The notes under the pieces are model-generated. The model was not told where the DNA came from. It saw only the letters and a list, made by a program, of their open reading frames with translations, and made no database searches. A stretch of DNA of 64,000 nt from JADGRB01 sp963835825 (lineage in GTDB: Bacteria; Myxococcota_A; Polyangia; Fen-1088). The translations under genes and the position numbers were made by a program. Shown here in pieces: positions 1 to 8,365 of the stretch. Every line of letters starts with the position of its first letter. Position 1 is the stretch's first letter. The stretch spans positions 62,001 through 126,000 of the forward strand of contig CAWIGZ010000008.1 in the NCBI GenBank assembly GCA_963835825.1, written 5' to 3'.

Positions 1-182
1 TTGCCGTCCGGCGGATCACGCACCTGTCGGGTCCGAGCTATCCGGCTTCCGGCGGATTTTCGCGTCGCCCATTTCTGCCGCGGGCCGTCTGGTCGGCCCT
101 GCACCGGATCGAAGCGCGCCTTCCGGAGGCGATCTTTCGGGCCGTCGGCTTTCGAATGCTGGTGGTGATCGAAAAGTCTTAG
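1..182 (+). CDS. C-terminal end of a probable SAM-dependent methyltransferase (5' truncated)
   Basis: The frame read from base 3 is open and ends with TAG at 180-182. It gives about 59 residues finishing in a hydrophobic strand (FRMLVVIEKS). That ending resembles the last beta strand of class I SAM methyltransferases, and the next two genes are methyltransferases too. The family call is an inference from a short tail. The gene is cut by the left edge of the window. It converges on the minus-strand methyltransferase and overlaps its stop codon by 3 to 4 bases. The bases from the stop onward (TAGGAGGGCGTCG) match one end of the dispersed repeat described elsewhere in this window. Confidence 0.5.
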   Translation, partial: AVRRITHLSGPSYPASGGFSRRPFLPRAVWSALHRIEARLPEAIFRAVGFRMLVVIEKS

Positions 183-823
183 GAGGGCGTCGTCCAGGCG
201 CTGCACTGGTAGAGCGCCGCGGCGACGGGCGCGCCGGGCGGAAACGCCGCGCGCCGGACCGGCGACAGCAGGCGGGCCAGCGCGGCGGCGATCCGAACCG
301 GCGGGCTGACGTGGTGGTCGTCGATGCGGTCGAAGCCGATGGTCGCGAAGGCGCGGGTCATGAGCCGGCTCACCATCGGGTAGCCGGTCACCAGGGTGCC
401 TCCGGGGGCCAGCGCCCGGGCCAGGCCTCGGGCCGCGCCGTCCGCGTCGCGGATGTGCTCGAGGACGGAGAAACAGACGATGGCGTCGTAGTGCCCGGCC
501 GGCAGATCTTCGTCGCGCAGGAGATCCGCGCTGCGAAACTCGGCGCGACAGCCGGGCGCGACCAGCGCCTCGAGGCCGGGCGCCAGCGTCAGATCGGTGC
601 CGGTGTATTCGGCGTAGTGCCTGGTGAGCGTCGGGACCAGGACGCCGCTGCCGACGCCGACCTCCAGCACGCGCCGTCCGCCCGCGGGGAGAAAATCCAA
701 CCCCATCTGCAGCCGGTGGCGATAGAGCCAGCCGACCCACGGGTGGTAATAGTAGGGGAGCGGATCGTCGGCGTCGTTGGGTTTGAGGACGCCGCGGGGC
801 GGGAGAGCGAGGCGGACCGACAT
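179..823 (-). CDS. Class I SAM-dependent methyltransferase
   Basis: A 214-residue protein with a Rossmann-type methyltransferase core. The glycine-rich SAM-binding motif I is VLEVGVGSG near residue 53, an acidic motif II (YTGTDL) follows, and FSVLEHI near residue 118 is the usual post-motif region. It starts with ATG at 823, four bases downstream of the preceding methyltransferase gene. It is therefore the last gene of a minus-strand operon (TlpA-like, MFS, methyltransferase, methyltransferase). The substrate cannot be told from sequence. The C-terminal third (FDRIDDHHVSPP onward) is reminiscent of methyltransferases acting on lipids, quinones or small molecules, but that is only an impression. 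Confidence 0.85.
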   Translation of the reverse strand: MSVRLALPPRGVLKPNDADDPLPYYYHPWVGWLYRHRLQMGLDFLPAGGRRVLEVGVGSGVLVPTLTRHYAEYTGTDLTLAPGLEALVAPGCRAEFRSADLLRDEDLPAGHYDAIVCFSVLEHIRDADGAARGLARALAPGGTLVTGYPMVSRLMTRAFATIGFDRIDDHHVSPPVRIAAALARLLSPVRRAAFPPGAPVAAALYQCSAWTTPS

Positions 824-827
824 CGGC

Positions 828-1565
828 CTAGGCCGCGCCGGCGCGCTTCTGCGCGACCAGGATCAGGAAGCCGCCGAAGTTGCGCAGGAGCGGCAGATCG
901 CAGGCGGCGCGCTCCGCCCAGCTGAAGAGGCGGCCGAGCTGCGGATACCGGAACACTTGCGAGCTGGGGGTCAACACGCGCACGCCGCGCACGGCGACGA
1001 GATCGACGCCGGCGGGAAGATAGCGGCGCGCGCGCGACAGCGTGTCGAAGCGGGTGTAGACGTCCTGCTCGGTGGTGCCGTCGGCGGCGATCTTTCCCGG
1101 ACCGCCGACCCGCTTGGCGAGATAGCGCAGCGACAGCGGGTTGTAGAACTCGAGCAGGAGGTGTCCGCCGGGACGCACCAGCCGGGCCAGCTCGGCGACC
1201 GCCAGCTCGATGGGCGGCACGTGGGCCAGCACCTTCATGCTGTAGACGAGATCGAACGACGCCGACGGCAGCGGCACATGGGTGAGCGACCCCTGCACGA
1301 CCCGGAGGCCGCGCGCCCGCGCCGGGCCCAGCATGCCGCGGGAGAGATCCAACCCGACGGCCGAACGCGCCACGCGGGCGGCCTCTCGCAACAGGAGACC
1401 CGTGCCACAGCCGGCCTCGAAGACGTCGCGGCCGCTGCCGAAGCGGCGCACCAGATCCAGCTCCAGCTCGTCGATCAGACGGTGGTAGCCGTGGTGCCGC
1501 TGGTCCTCGTACCCGGCGGCGAAGCGATCGTAGTAGTCCTGGGTGGTGGGGGCGGATGTCGACAT
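828..1565 (-). CDS. Class I SAM-dependent methyltransferase
   Basis: A 245-residue methyltransferase. The open frame extends further upstream to 1778, but that part is out-of-frame translation of the transporter gene. The ATG at 1565 (MSTSAPTTQDYYDRFA) is preferred because it begins 7 bases after the MFS stop and opens with the YYDRFA.GYE box typical of the family. Motif I is DVFEAGCGTG, followed by VGLDLSRGML, and FDLVYSMKVLAHV is the post-motif segment. The central LLLEFYNPLSLRYLAKRV resembles UbiE/COQ5-like enzymes. The substrate is unknown. Operon position and spacing suggest it is co-translated with the transporter and acts in the same pathway as the following methyltransferase. Confidence 0.85.
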   Translation of the reverse strand: MSTSAPTTQDYYDRFAAGYEDQRHHGYHRLIDELELDLVRRFGSGRDVFEAGCGTGLLLREAARVARSAVGLDLSRGMLGPARARGLRVVQGSLTHVPLPSASFDLVYSMKVLAHVPPIELAVAELARLVRPGGHLLLEFYNPLSLRYLAKRVGGPGKIAADGTTEQDVYTRFDTLSRARRYLPAGVDLVAVRGVRVLTPSSQVFRYPQLGRLFSWAERAACDLPLLRNFGGFLILVAQKRAGAA

Positions 1566-1572
1566 GTTGGGC

Positions 1573-2826
1573 TCAGTGAAAGGCGGGGGCGTTGCGCTGG
1601 CGGCGGGCCACCAGCAGGAACAGGACGCCGGAGAGCGCGAAGGCGACGTTGGCCGCCTGCAGCGACGTCCCGATGGACGTGTGGAAGTGATCGGAGATGG
1701 CGCCGACCGCCGAGGGGGCGGGCGCGTTGCCGAGGACGTGGAGCCCGAACATGAAGACCGCTTGCAGGGTGGCGCCATATTGGGGCGGCCCCAGCTCGTC
1801 CACGACGGCGGCCGAAGGGCCGTTGTAGACCGAGAACAGAAACGCCGCGCTGAAGGTCAGCACCATGAAGAACGCTTGCCCGGAGACCACCAGCGCCAGG
1901 GCGCCCACCGGGGCGCCGATCAGCATGGAGAGGCCGATGGTCAGCGCGTGGCCGCCGTTGCGGCGCCGGTTGAAGGCGTCGCCCGCGTAGCCTCCCACGA
2001 CCACGCCGCCCACCCCGGCGACGAGACCGACCACGGCCATGAAGCCGCTGCCGGCGGTGACGCTGAAGTGGCGCTCTTCGATCACCAGCGTCCGGACCCA
2101 GAAGATCAGCGAGCTGGCGCCGAAGGTGGCCAGGATGCCGCCGCCGAGCGCCAGCAGGTAGGTGGGCGAGAGCAGGAAAGCGCTGGCCCGCCGCGCCACT
2201 TTGGGTCGCTCCAGATGCGCGGGGGCGGAGAGAAAGGCCGAGCAGAGCGCGAGCAGGATCGACGGGCCGCCCGCAATCCAGAACACGCCCCGCCAGCCGA
2301 GGACTGGCGCCAGCATCGCCCCCAAGACCAGGCCGCTCGTTCCTCCGAGCGCCATGCCGACGTTGTAGATGCCCAGCGCCCGCCCGCGCTTCTCGAGCGG
2401 CGCGTCCGCGCAAAGGAGCGTGTTGGCCGACGGCCCGTAGGCCCCTTCGCCCACCCCGACCAGCGCGCGAAAAAACAGCAGCATCGGGAAGGAGGTCGAC
2501 AGCGCCGAGCCGATGGTGGCGATCGACCAGACGAGGATCCCCGTGAAGATCACCTTGCGCGGGCCGACGCGGTCGGCGATCGGCCCGGAGATCAAGGAGG
2601 CGACCGCGAACACGAACAGATTCGCCCAGGCGAGGAGGCCGAGCTTGGAGTTGGAGAGGTGGAACGCCTCGCCGATGTGCGGCGTCATCCCGTAGACGAC
2701 CTGCCGATCGACGTAATTGAAGAAGTTGATCACCGTGAGCAGCGGCAGCGGCGGGATGCCGTGCCGCCGCGCTCCCGGCGTCGGTCCGAGCACCGGCAGG
2801 GGAGGGGCGACGGGCGCCGAGCTCAT
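1573..2826 (-). CDS. Major facilitator superfamily transporter (spinster-like)
   Basis: A 417-residue inner-membrane transporter with about 12 hydrophobic segments. After TM1 it has NFFNYVDRQVVYGM. The MFS motif A-like loop is GPIADRVGPRKVIF, and FFRALVGVGEGAYGPSANTLL is the TM4 signature seen in spinster and hexuronate-type members. The start is ATG at 2826, overlapping the stop of the upstream TlpA-like gene by four bases (ATGA), which implies translational coupling. Much longer open frames through this region are shadows. Substrate is unknown. Spinster relatives move lipids or sugar acids, and the flanking methyltransferases would suit a small hydrophobic substrate, but this is inference. 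Confidence 0.85.
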   Translation of the reverse strand: MSSAPVAPPLPVLGPTPGARRHGIPPLPLLTVINFFNYVDRQVVYGMTPHIGEAFHLSNSKLGLLAWANLFVFAVASLISGPIADRVGPRKVIFTGILVWSIATIGSALSTSFPMLLFFRALVGVGEGAYGPSANTLLCADAPLEKRGRALGIYNVGMALGGTSGLVLGAMLAPVLGWRGVFWIAGGPSILLALCSAFLSAPAHLERPKVARRASAFLLSPTYLLALGGGILATFGASSLIFWVRTLVIEERHFSVTAGSGFMAVVGLVAGVGGVVVGGYAGDAFNRRRNGGHALTIGLSMLIGAPVGALALVVSGQAFFMVLTFSAAFLFSVYNGPSAAVVDELGPPQYGATLQAVFMFGLHVLGNAPAPSAVGAISDHFHTSIGTSLQAANVAFALSGVLFLLVARRQRNAPAFH

Positions 2827-3431
2827 CGCAAGCTTTCCAGACAGGCAACGGCTTCGGGGCGCGACCAGTCGCGCTTGTTGATGAAGTAGTAGCGGACCCG
2901 GCCGGCGGCGTCGATCAGGAAGCTCTCCGGGTATTTTTCGGTGCCGAACTTCTTGGGGATTTCGTGGCTGGCGTCGAGGAGGACGCCGATGGAGCTCCCC
3001 TTCGGGAAGAACCGCCGAATGGCCCCCCAGTCGTCGTCGACGCTCACCGCCAACAGCCGCAGGTCGGTGCCGTCGAGCTTGCGGGCGAGATCCTCCAGCG
3101 ACGGGACCTCGTCGACGCAGGGTGGGCACCAGGTGGCCCAGAAATTCAAAAGCACCGGGTGGCCGCGCTGGGCGCTCAGGGAGACGCTGCGGCCCGCGGC
3201 GTCCGGCAGCTGAAAGTCGGGTGTCGGCCCGGTCTGGAGGAACGCCGGCAGCGGATCCGGCTGCAGCGCCGCGCAAGCGCCGCCCCGCGTGCGCGCGACC
3301 GAGTCGTGCACCGCCCCCAAAAAGCGCGCCCCCACGAAGCCAATCGCCAGGGCGGCCAGCGCCGCCGGCCACAAACGGCGCAGCCGAGACCCACCCGCGC
3401 CCCTGTTCGGTGCGGCCGCCTGCGTCTTCAA
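2823..3431 (-). CDS. TlpA/ResA-like membrane-anchored thiol-disulfide oxidoreductase
   Basis: A 202-residue protein with an N-terminal membrane anchor (about residues 20-40) and a periplasmic thioredoxin fold. The redox motif is WCPPC at residues 101-105, preceded by the usual LLNFWAT strand. FGTEKYPESFLID near the C-terminus carries the cis-proline loop. ResA/TlpA proteins reduce disulfides in apocytochromes or other exported proteins outside the cytoplasm. It is the first gene of the operon and overlaps the MFS gene by four bases. The start is ATG at 3431. The partner protein is unknown. A second TlpA-like gene lies at 11423-11989 and a four-domain DsbA protein at 3679, so this region is rich in extracytoplasmic thiol chemistry. 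Confidence 0.88.
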   Translation of the reverse strand: MKTQAAAPNRGAGGSRLRRLWPAALAALAIGFVGARFLGAVHDSVARTRGGACAALQPDPLPAFLQTGPTPDFQLPDAAGRSVSLSAQRGHPVLLNFWATWCPPCVDEVPSLEDLARKLDGTDLRLLAVSVDDDWGAIRRFFPKGSSIGVLLDASHEIPKKFGTEKYPESFLIDAAGRVRYYFINKRDWSRPEAVACLESLR

Positions 3432-3455
3432 AACGTTCCCATCTTCAAAATCAGA

Positions 3456-3585
3456 GCGAGTGTAGATCGAAGGCGGGCTCTGCCCGCCGGAGACTTCTCA
3501 GGCGCCAGTGTAAATCGAAGGCGCCACCAGTGAGCAATCAGGGGCGAGTGTAGATCGAAGGCGGGCTTGGCCCGCCGGAGACTTC
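3456..3585. repeat. Tandem degenerate intergenic repeat with internal palindromes
   Basis: Two 42-bp copies (3456-3497 and 3544-3585) differ at only two positions. A third partial copy lies between them at about 3504-3523. Each full copy has GCGAGTGTAGATCGAAGGCG followed by a perfect 7-bp palindrome, GGCGGGC and GCCCGCC around a 3-base loop (TCT or TTG). They sit just upstream of the TlpA-like gene start and downstream of the DsbA-like gene. REP-like or terminator roles are both possible, and no T-tract follows the hairpins. Confidence 0.6.
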
Positions 3586-3633
3586 ATACGAAATACGAGA
3601 TCCGGCCCCGGCTCTGGTCGTTCTCCGGGGTGG

Positions 3634-3672
3634 GCTCGCGGGAGGGGCAAAGCCCCTCCCACCGAAGCGAGC
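3634..3672 (-). terminator. Strong stem-loop at the 3' end of the four-domain DsbA gene
   Basis: A 9-bp perfect stem (GGGAGGGGC / GCCCCTCCC, loop AAA) is nested inside an outer 6-bp stem (GCTCGC / GCGAGC). It lies 7 bases beyond the stop codon of the minus-strand DsbA-like gene. There is no poly-T run, so a Rho-independent terminator is not certain. A 3'-end stabilising hairpin is the alternative. Confidence 0.45.
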
Positions 3673-3678
3673 GCTCCT

Positions 3679-6287
3679 TTAGCCCTTGTTCTTCTTCTTC
3701 TTCAGCTCGTCGTCGGCGATCTTCTTGAACGTCTCCCACGGGTAGGCGCCGTTGATCTTCCGTCCGTTGATGAACACGGCCGGCGTCCCGTTCACGCCCA
3801 CCGCCTGGCCTTCCTTGGTGTCGGCCTGGATCTGGTCCTTGTACTTCTGCGCGTCGAGATCGGCCTTGAACTTGGCCATGTTGAGGCCGAGCTCCTGCGC
3901 GTACTTCTCCAGGCTGGCGCGATCGAGGGCCGTGTTGTTCTCGAACAGCTTGTCGTGCATCTCCCAGAACTTCCCTTGCGCGCCTGCCGCCATGGCCGCC
4001 TCGGCCGCCGGCTCGGCGTTGTTGTGGAACGGAAGCGGATAGTTCTTCCAGACCATGTGCACCTTGTTGCCGTACTCCTTCTCCAGCTGCGACAGCTGCG
4101 GCTCGACCCGCTTGCAGAAGGGGCACTGGAAGTCGGAGAAGATCACCACCTGCAGCGGCGCGTTCTTCGACCCCTTGGCCGGACCATTGCCCGGCGTCAC
4201 CTTGTAAACGGTGGTGTCCTGCTCCGGCGTCTTCTCCGCCCCGGCCTGGGCGGGAGCAGCCGGCGCCGCCGGAACCTCGGTCTTCGCGTCCTTCATCAGC
4301 ACGTCGTAGACCTTGGCCTTCGGCGTCCCCTTGGCGATCATCGCGTCGGCGATCTTCAGCTCCTCGTCGATCTTGGCCTTGAACATCTCGAAGGGCTGGG
4401 CGCCCGACAGGAACTTGCCGTTGATGAAGAAGGCCGGCGTGCCGTGCGCGCCAATCTTGCCGCCCGCGGCCGCGTCGGCCTCGATCGCCGCCTTCCCCTT
4501 CTGCGTGTCCAGCGCCGCCTTGAACTTGCCCATGTTCAGCCCCAGCTCCTGGGCATACTTCTCGAACGTCGCGCGATCCTCGTGCGCCTGGTCGGCGAAC
4601 AGCTTGTCGTGCATCTCCCAGAACTTCCCCTGCTCGCCGGCGGCGCGGGCCGCGATGGCTGACGGCAGGGCGTTGGGGTGGAACGGCAGCGGCAGGTCGC
4701 GCCACACGACGCGCACCTTCCCCTTGTAATCCTCCATCACCTTGCTGATGGTCGGCTCGACGCGGCTGCAGAACGGGCACTGGAAGTCCGACCACTGGAC
4801 GATCGTCACGGGGGCGTCCTTGGCCCCCTTCATCGGGGCGCCCTTGATCTCGGCCCTGAATCGAGTGTTGGCGTCGGGCTCACCCGGCCGGGCGGCCGGC
4901 GGCGGCGGAGCGGCGGCCTTGTCGAGGCCGTTCTGGATGAGCGCGGCGTAGACCTGCCCGCGCGGCGTGCCGGCGGCGATCTTGGCGTCCGCCTTCTTCA
5001 TCTCCTCGTCGATGGTGCTCTTGAACGCCTCGATCGGCTGGGCGCCGCGGAGGTTGCGGCCGTTGATGAAGAAGTTGGGGGTGCCGCGCGCGCCGAACTT
5101 CTCGGCGTCGGCCATGTCGCGCTTGATGCGCTCCTTGCCCTCTTCCTTGTCCATCGCCTCTTTGAACTTCGACATGTTGAGCCCGATCTCCTGGGCGTAC
5201 TTGTCGAGGCTGGGGCGGTCGAGGTTCTGCTGGTTGGCGAACAGCTTGTCGTGCATCTCCCAGAACTTCCCCTGGGCGCGCGCCGCCTCGGCCGCCAGGG
5301 CCGCCGGCATGGCGTTCTGGTGGAACGGCAGCGGGTTGTGGCGGTAGGCGAGCTGGATGTCCTTGCCGTAGTCCTTGAGCAGCGTGCTCACCGTGGTGGC
5401 CGCGCGGCCGCAGTAGGGGCACTGGAAGTCGGAGAACTCGATGATGGTGACCTTCGGCTGGTTGCCGCCGCGGGTCGGGGCATCGCCGACGGCGACCTTG
5501 TAGACCTCGGTGCCGGCGCCCGGACCTTTGCCCGCCGCGGGGGCGACCGGCGACGGCCTTGGCGCCCCGCATGAACGCGGCGTAGACCATCGCCGGCGCC
5601 GTCCCCTTGGCGAGCAGCTTGTCAGCGCGCGAGATCTCGTCGTCGATGACCTTCTTGAACTCCTCGTACGGCTGCGCGCCCGCCACGTTGCGCCCGTCGA
5701 TGTAGAAGTTCGGCGTCCCCTGCACGCCGATCTGCTTGCCGGCGGCCAGGTCGGCGTCGACGCGCGCCTTGCCGGAATGCGCTGTCGAGGGCGGCCTTGA
5801 ACTTGGTCATGTCGAGGCCAATCTCCTGCGCGTCCTTCTCGAGGCCCGCCCGGTCCAGCGCCTGCTGGTTGGCGAACATCTTGTCGTGCATCTCCCAGAA
5901 CTTCCCCTGCGCCTCGGCGGCGACGGCGGCCTCGGCGGCCAGCGGCGCGTTCTGGTGGAACGGCAGCGGGTTGTGGCGGAAGAAGAGCCGGACCTGCTTG
6001 GGGTAATCCTTCAGGATCTTCTCGATCGTCGGGACGACGCGGCTGCAGAACGGGCACTGGAAGTCGGAGAACTCGACGATGGTCACCTTGGCGTCGGCCG
6101 GTCCCTTCATCGGCCCTTCGAGCGGCACCCGGATGCGATCGATGCCGTCGCTCGGCCCCTGGGTGGTCGGCATCGCCGTCGCCGCGGCCGAATTCGAGTT
6201 GTCCTTGTCACGCGTCGCCAGGCGCCCGAGGCCGTATCCGCCTCCCAGCACCACCAGCAACAATGCCAATACGGTTCCCTTTTTCAT
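3679..6287 (-). CDS. Exported protein with four tandem DsbA-type thioredoxin domains (two apparent frameshifts)
   Basis: Read across two one-base insertions, this gene encodes about 868 residues: a signal peptide or anchor (MKKGTVLALLLVVLGGG) and four successive DsbA/Thioredoxin_4-type domains. Each repeats the order FSDFQCPFC, PLPFH.NA, QGKFWEMHDK, a KFK helix and GTP.FFING (cis-proline). Redox motifs are CPFC, CPYC, CPFC and CPFC. The first shift is near 5772-5777, leaving KAALDSAF, and the second near 5550-5556, after AFMRGAKA. Removing one base at each restores a single frame whose domain lengths match the intact copies exactly. ATG at 6287 is preferred over 6299 because GGAGCTGATC precedes it. 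DsbA proteins oxidise or isomerise disulfides in exported proteins. The reason for four fused domains is unknown. The frameshifts may be sequencing errors. Confidence 0.85.
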
Positions 6288-6409
6288 GATCAGCTCCATT
6301 TACGAGAAGACGAAAACGCCGCGCGACAATAAAACCGGCACCTGCGGGGGCGCGGCCCACCCCACACGCGCGTCAAACCAGAGCTCTCGAGACCTCTAAC
6401 GAGTCTTGC

Positions 6410-7002
6410 TCAGGCGCGAGGCGGCCAATCCGGCGGCGCGAGCGCGCGGGCCGGGACTGTTCGGCTCGAGACGTGTGAATGATTGCGGGCGCCGGTCGGA
6501 ACCAGACCCGGCAGGGCGAACAGCGCCAGCGGCTGCACGTCGGGCGCCGACCAGTGGCCGACATCCTGCGCGCCGCCCGAGGTGATGCCGCGGTTGTTGC
6601 GGGCGGCGCGGGGGGCCGGAAGGAACGATCCGGCCGGCCGCTCACTGTCGGGAAACCGCGAAACGCGATACCAGAGGTTGAGCGGCGGCTCGCTGCACTC
6701 GCCGCTCGCCACCGACGGCTGGCGCCGGCGGTTCGGGCGGCGCCGGGCAATCGACCTCCGCCGGCGTCGCGTAGTCGCGCGGTCCATCGTCGGTCGGGGC
6801 GTCCGCCGCGTCGTCGGCGGCCATGGGGCCCCAGGCAGCGTCGCAGCTCGCCGGCCACGCGGGACAGGTGACGCTCGCCGACGGCATGGCCGGGGGCACA
6901 GGGAGAGAGGGCGAGCGTGAAAACGAGGCCGAGCAAGGGGGCGGGTCCTAGAAGTCCTGCAGAAAGCGCCTGAAAGCTACTCCACACCCGGAGTCCCAGC
7001 AA
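6410..7002 (-). pseudogene. Possible secreted hypothetical protein, frame-disrupted
   Basis: No single frame spans this stretch, but three consecutive minus-strand segments show coding-like third-position GC. They are a hydrophobic leader around 6920-6970 (LLGLVFTLALSPCAP), a middle segment ending about 6710 (CDAAWGPMAADDAADAPT, then CPAPPEPPAP), and a C-terminal segment from about 6715 to 6410 (SVASGECSEPPLNLWYRVSR onward). One-base changes near 6890 and 6710 would join them into an exported protein of roughly 190 residues. Only a TTG is available as start at 7002, and ATG at 6899 is an alternative that would lose the leader. No family is recognised. The reconstruction is inference, but the same kind of lesion occurs in four better-supported neighbouring genes. 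Confidence 0.35.
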
Positions 7003-7125
7003 GCCGGCGCCATGATCCTGTCGTTCGTCATACCGGGCTCGGCCGCAGACTATTTCCGCCTGCTGCCGGCCGAGGTGACGAATGAGTCACAGTCCCGACC
7101 TCCGCCGGCGGGCGCTGAGGTCGAG

Positions 7126-7584
7126 CTACGCCGGGCCCGGCGCCTGGGGGATCCCGAAGACGTCCCGCAGCCGCGGATAGCGCACCTTCGGCTGATCGAG
7201 GCCGTGCAGACCGACTCGCAAGGTCACGGTCGTCCCGTCGCCCCACGGCCACCAGAGGCCGAACGCGCCGGCGCCGTCGGCCTCGCCGCCCCAGAGGAGC
7301 TCCTGCGAGGCGCGCAGCCCTCCGCAGGTCTCGGCCAGTGCCTGAACGCTCGCCGGCGCGCCGGCCAGCGTCCCGCTCGACCAGGAGGTGGGGAACACCT
7401 CGGCGAACGCGGCGCGGGCCGCGGCTCCGCCCGTCAGCGGGATCGACGAGGCCACGCAGCGCAGCCGGCGGTCGTAGGTCCAGTCGGTCGAGGGCCAGCG
7501 CTCGCGCAGCCGGGCCAGTGCGCCGAAAACCGCCTCCCAAGTCGACTCGATAGTCGCGTCGATCATCTCGTCCGGGGTCGCCAT
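7126..7584 (-). CDS. Hypothetical protein
   Basis: A 152-residue protein without signal peptide or membrane segment. ATG at 7584 (MATPDEMIDATIES) is chosen over the upstream extension because the extension overlaps the divergent J-domain gene. Codon usage is strongly GC-biased at third positions, which supports real coding. The protein is rich in Trp and Gly, with FGLWWPWGDGTTVTLRVGL in the C-terminal half and a probable mixed alpha/beta fold. I do not recognise a family. It is divergently transcribed from the J-domain/radical SAM locus, with about 106 bases between the starts. Confidence 0.65.
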   Translation of the reverse strand: MATPDEMIDATIESTWEAVFGALARLRERWPSTDWTYDRRLRCVASSIPLTGGAAARAAFAEVFPTSWSSGTLAGAPASVQALAETCGGLRASQELLWGGEADGAGAFGLWWPWGDGTTVTLRVGLHGLDQPKVRYPRLRDVFGIPQAPGPA

Positions 7585-7690
7585 CCGGCGATGATATCCC
7601 CGATCACCGGGGCGTCGCCAGCCGGTGGGGCTCGAAGGTCGTTCCGGGGCCGGCAGCCGTCCGGGGCCTTCAGGCGCTAACATCGGGCCC

Positions 7691-8365
7691 GTGCGCGCGC
7701 CGGGCACCGACCACCACGCCGATCTGTACGCCGTTCTCGGCGTCACGCGCGCGGCGACGGGCGGCGAGATCCGGCGCGCCTACCGCCGGCTGGCGCTCGC
7801 CCACCACCCCGATCGGGCGGGGCCGGCCAGCGCCGAGACGTTCGCCCGGATCGCCGAGGCGTATCACATGCTGTCGGATCCGACGGCGCGCACCGCCTAT
7901 GACGCGCACCTCTTCGAGCGCGAGCGGGCGTTCGCTTCGGGCGGGGCGCCGTCGGACGGTCGAGCCTGGAACGTCTCGGCGGTCGGGTGGAGCGCCTCCT
8001 GGCAAAAGCCGGTCGCCAATCTCCTGCCGCGCCTGAGCGGGGTCATCGAGCGATTGACCGAAGCGGGCGCCGCGCACATGGCCGCGGACGGCGTGCTGGA
8101 GCTCCACCTGAACGCGGCCGAGGCGGCCCGCGGCGGGACGGCCGTCATCGAGCTGCCGCTGTCGATCGTCTGTCCCACCTGCGGCGGCGTGGCCAGACCG
8201 CGCGGCGTCTGGTGCCTGCGGTGCGAGCACGCCGGGCGCGTGACCGAGAAGGTGACCGTGGTGGTGGTGGTCCCTCCGGCGGCGCGCGACGGGCTGGTCG
8301 TCGGCGCGACGCTGCGCCAGGGCGGCGCCTCGGGGCAGCGGGCGCGGCTGCGGGTCGCGCCGTGA
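7691..8365 (+). CDS. J-domain (DnaJ-like) protein with a short zinc-ribbon-like segment
   Basis: A 224-residue protein starting at GTG 7691. The N-terminal J-domain (about residues 10-75) has YRRLALAHHPDRAG with the HPD tripeptide needed to stimulate DnaK ATPase. The central region is unrelated to classic DnaJ G/F linkers. Residues about 155-185 carry CPTCGG and CLRCEHAG, two CXXC pairs suggesting one zinc site, then a strand-rich tail resembling part of the DnaJ C-terminal substrate domain. Canonical DnaJ has four CXXCXGXG repeats, so this is a reduced version. Its stop overlaps the GTG start of the radical SAM gene (GTGA), indicating translational coupling. It may act as a dedicated co-chaperone for that enzyme or its target, which is inference. 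Confidence 0.85.
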   Translation: MRAPGTDHHADLYAVLGVTRAATGGEIRRAYRRLALAHHPDRAGPASAETFARIAEAYHMLSDPTARTAYDAHLFERERAFASGGAPSDGRAWNVSAVGWSASWQKPVANLLPRLSGVIERLTEAGAAHMAADGVLELHLNAAEAARGGTAVIELPLSIVCPTCGGVARPRGVWCLRCEHAGRVTEKVTVVVVVPPAARDGLVVGATLRQGGASGQRARLRVAP

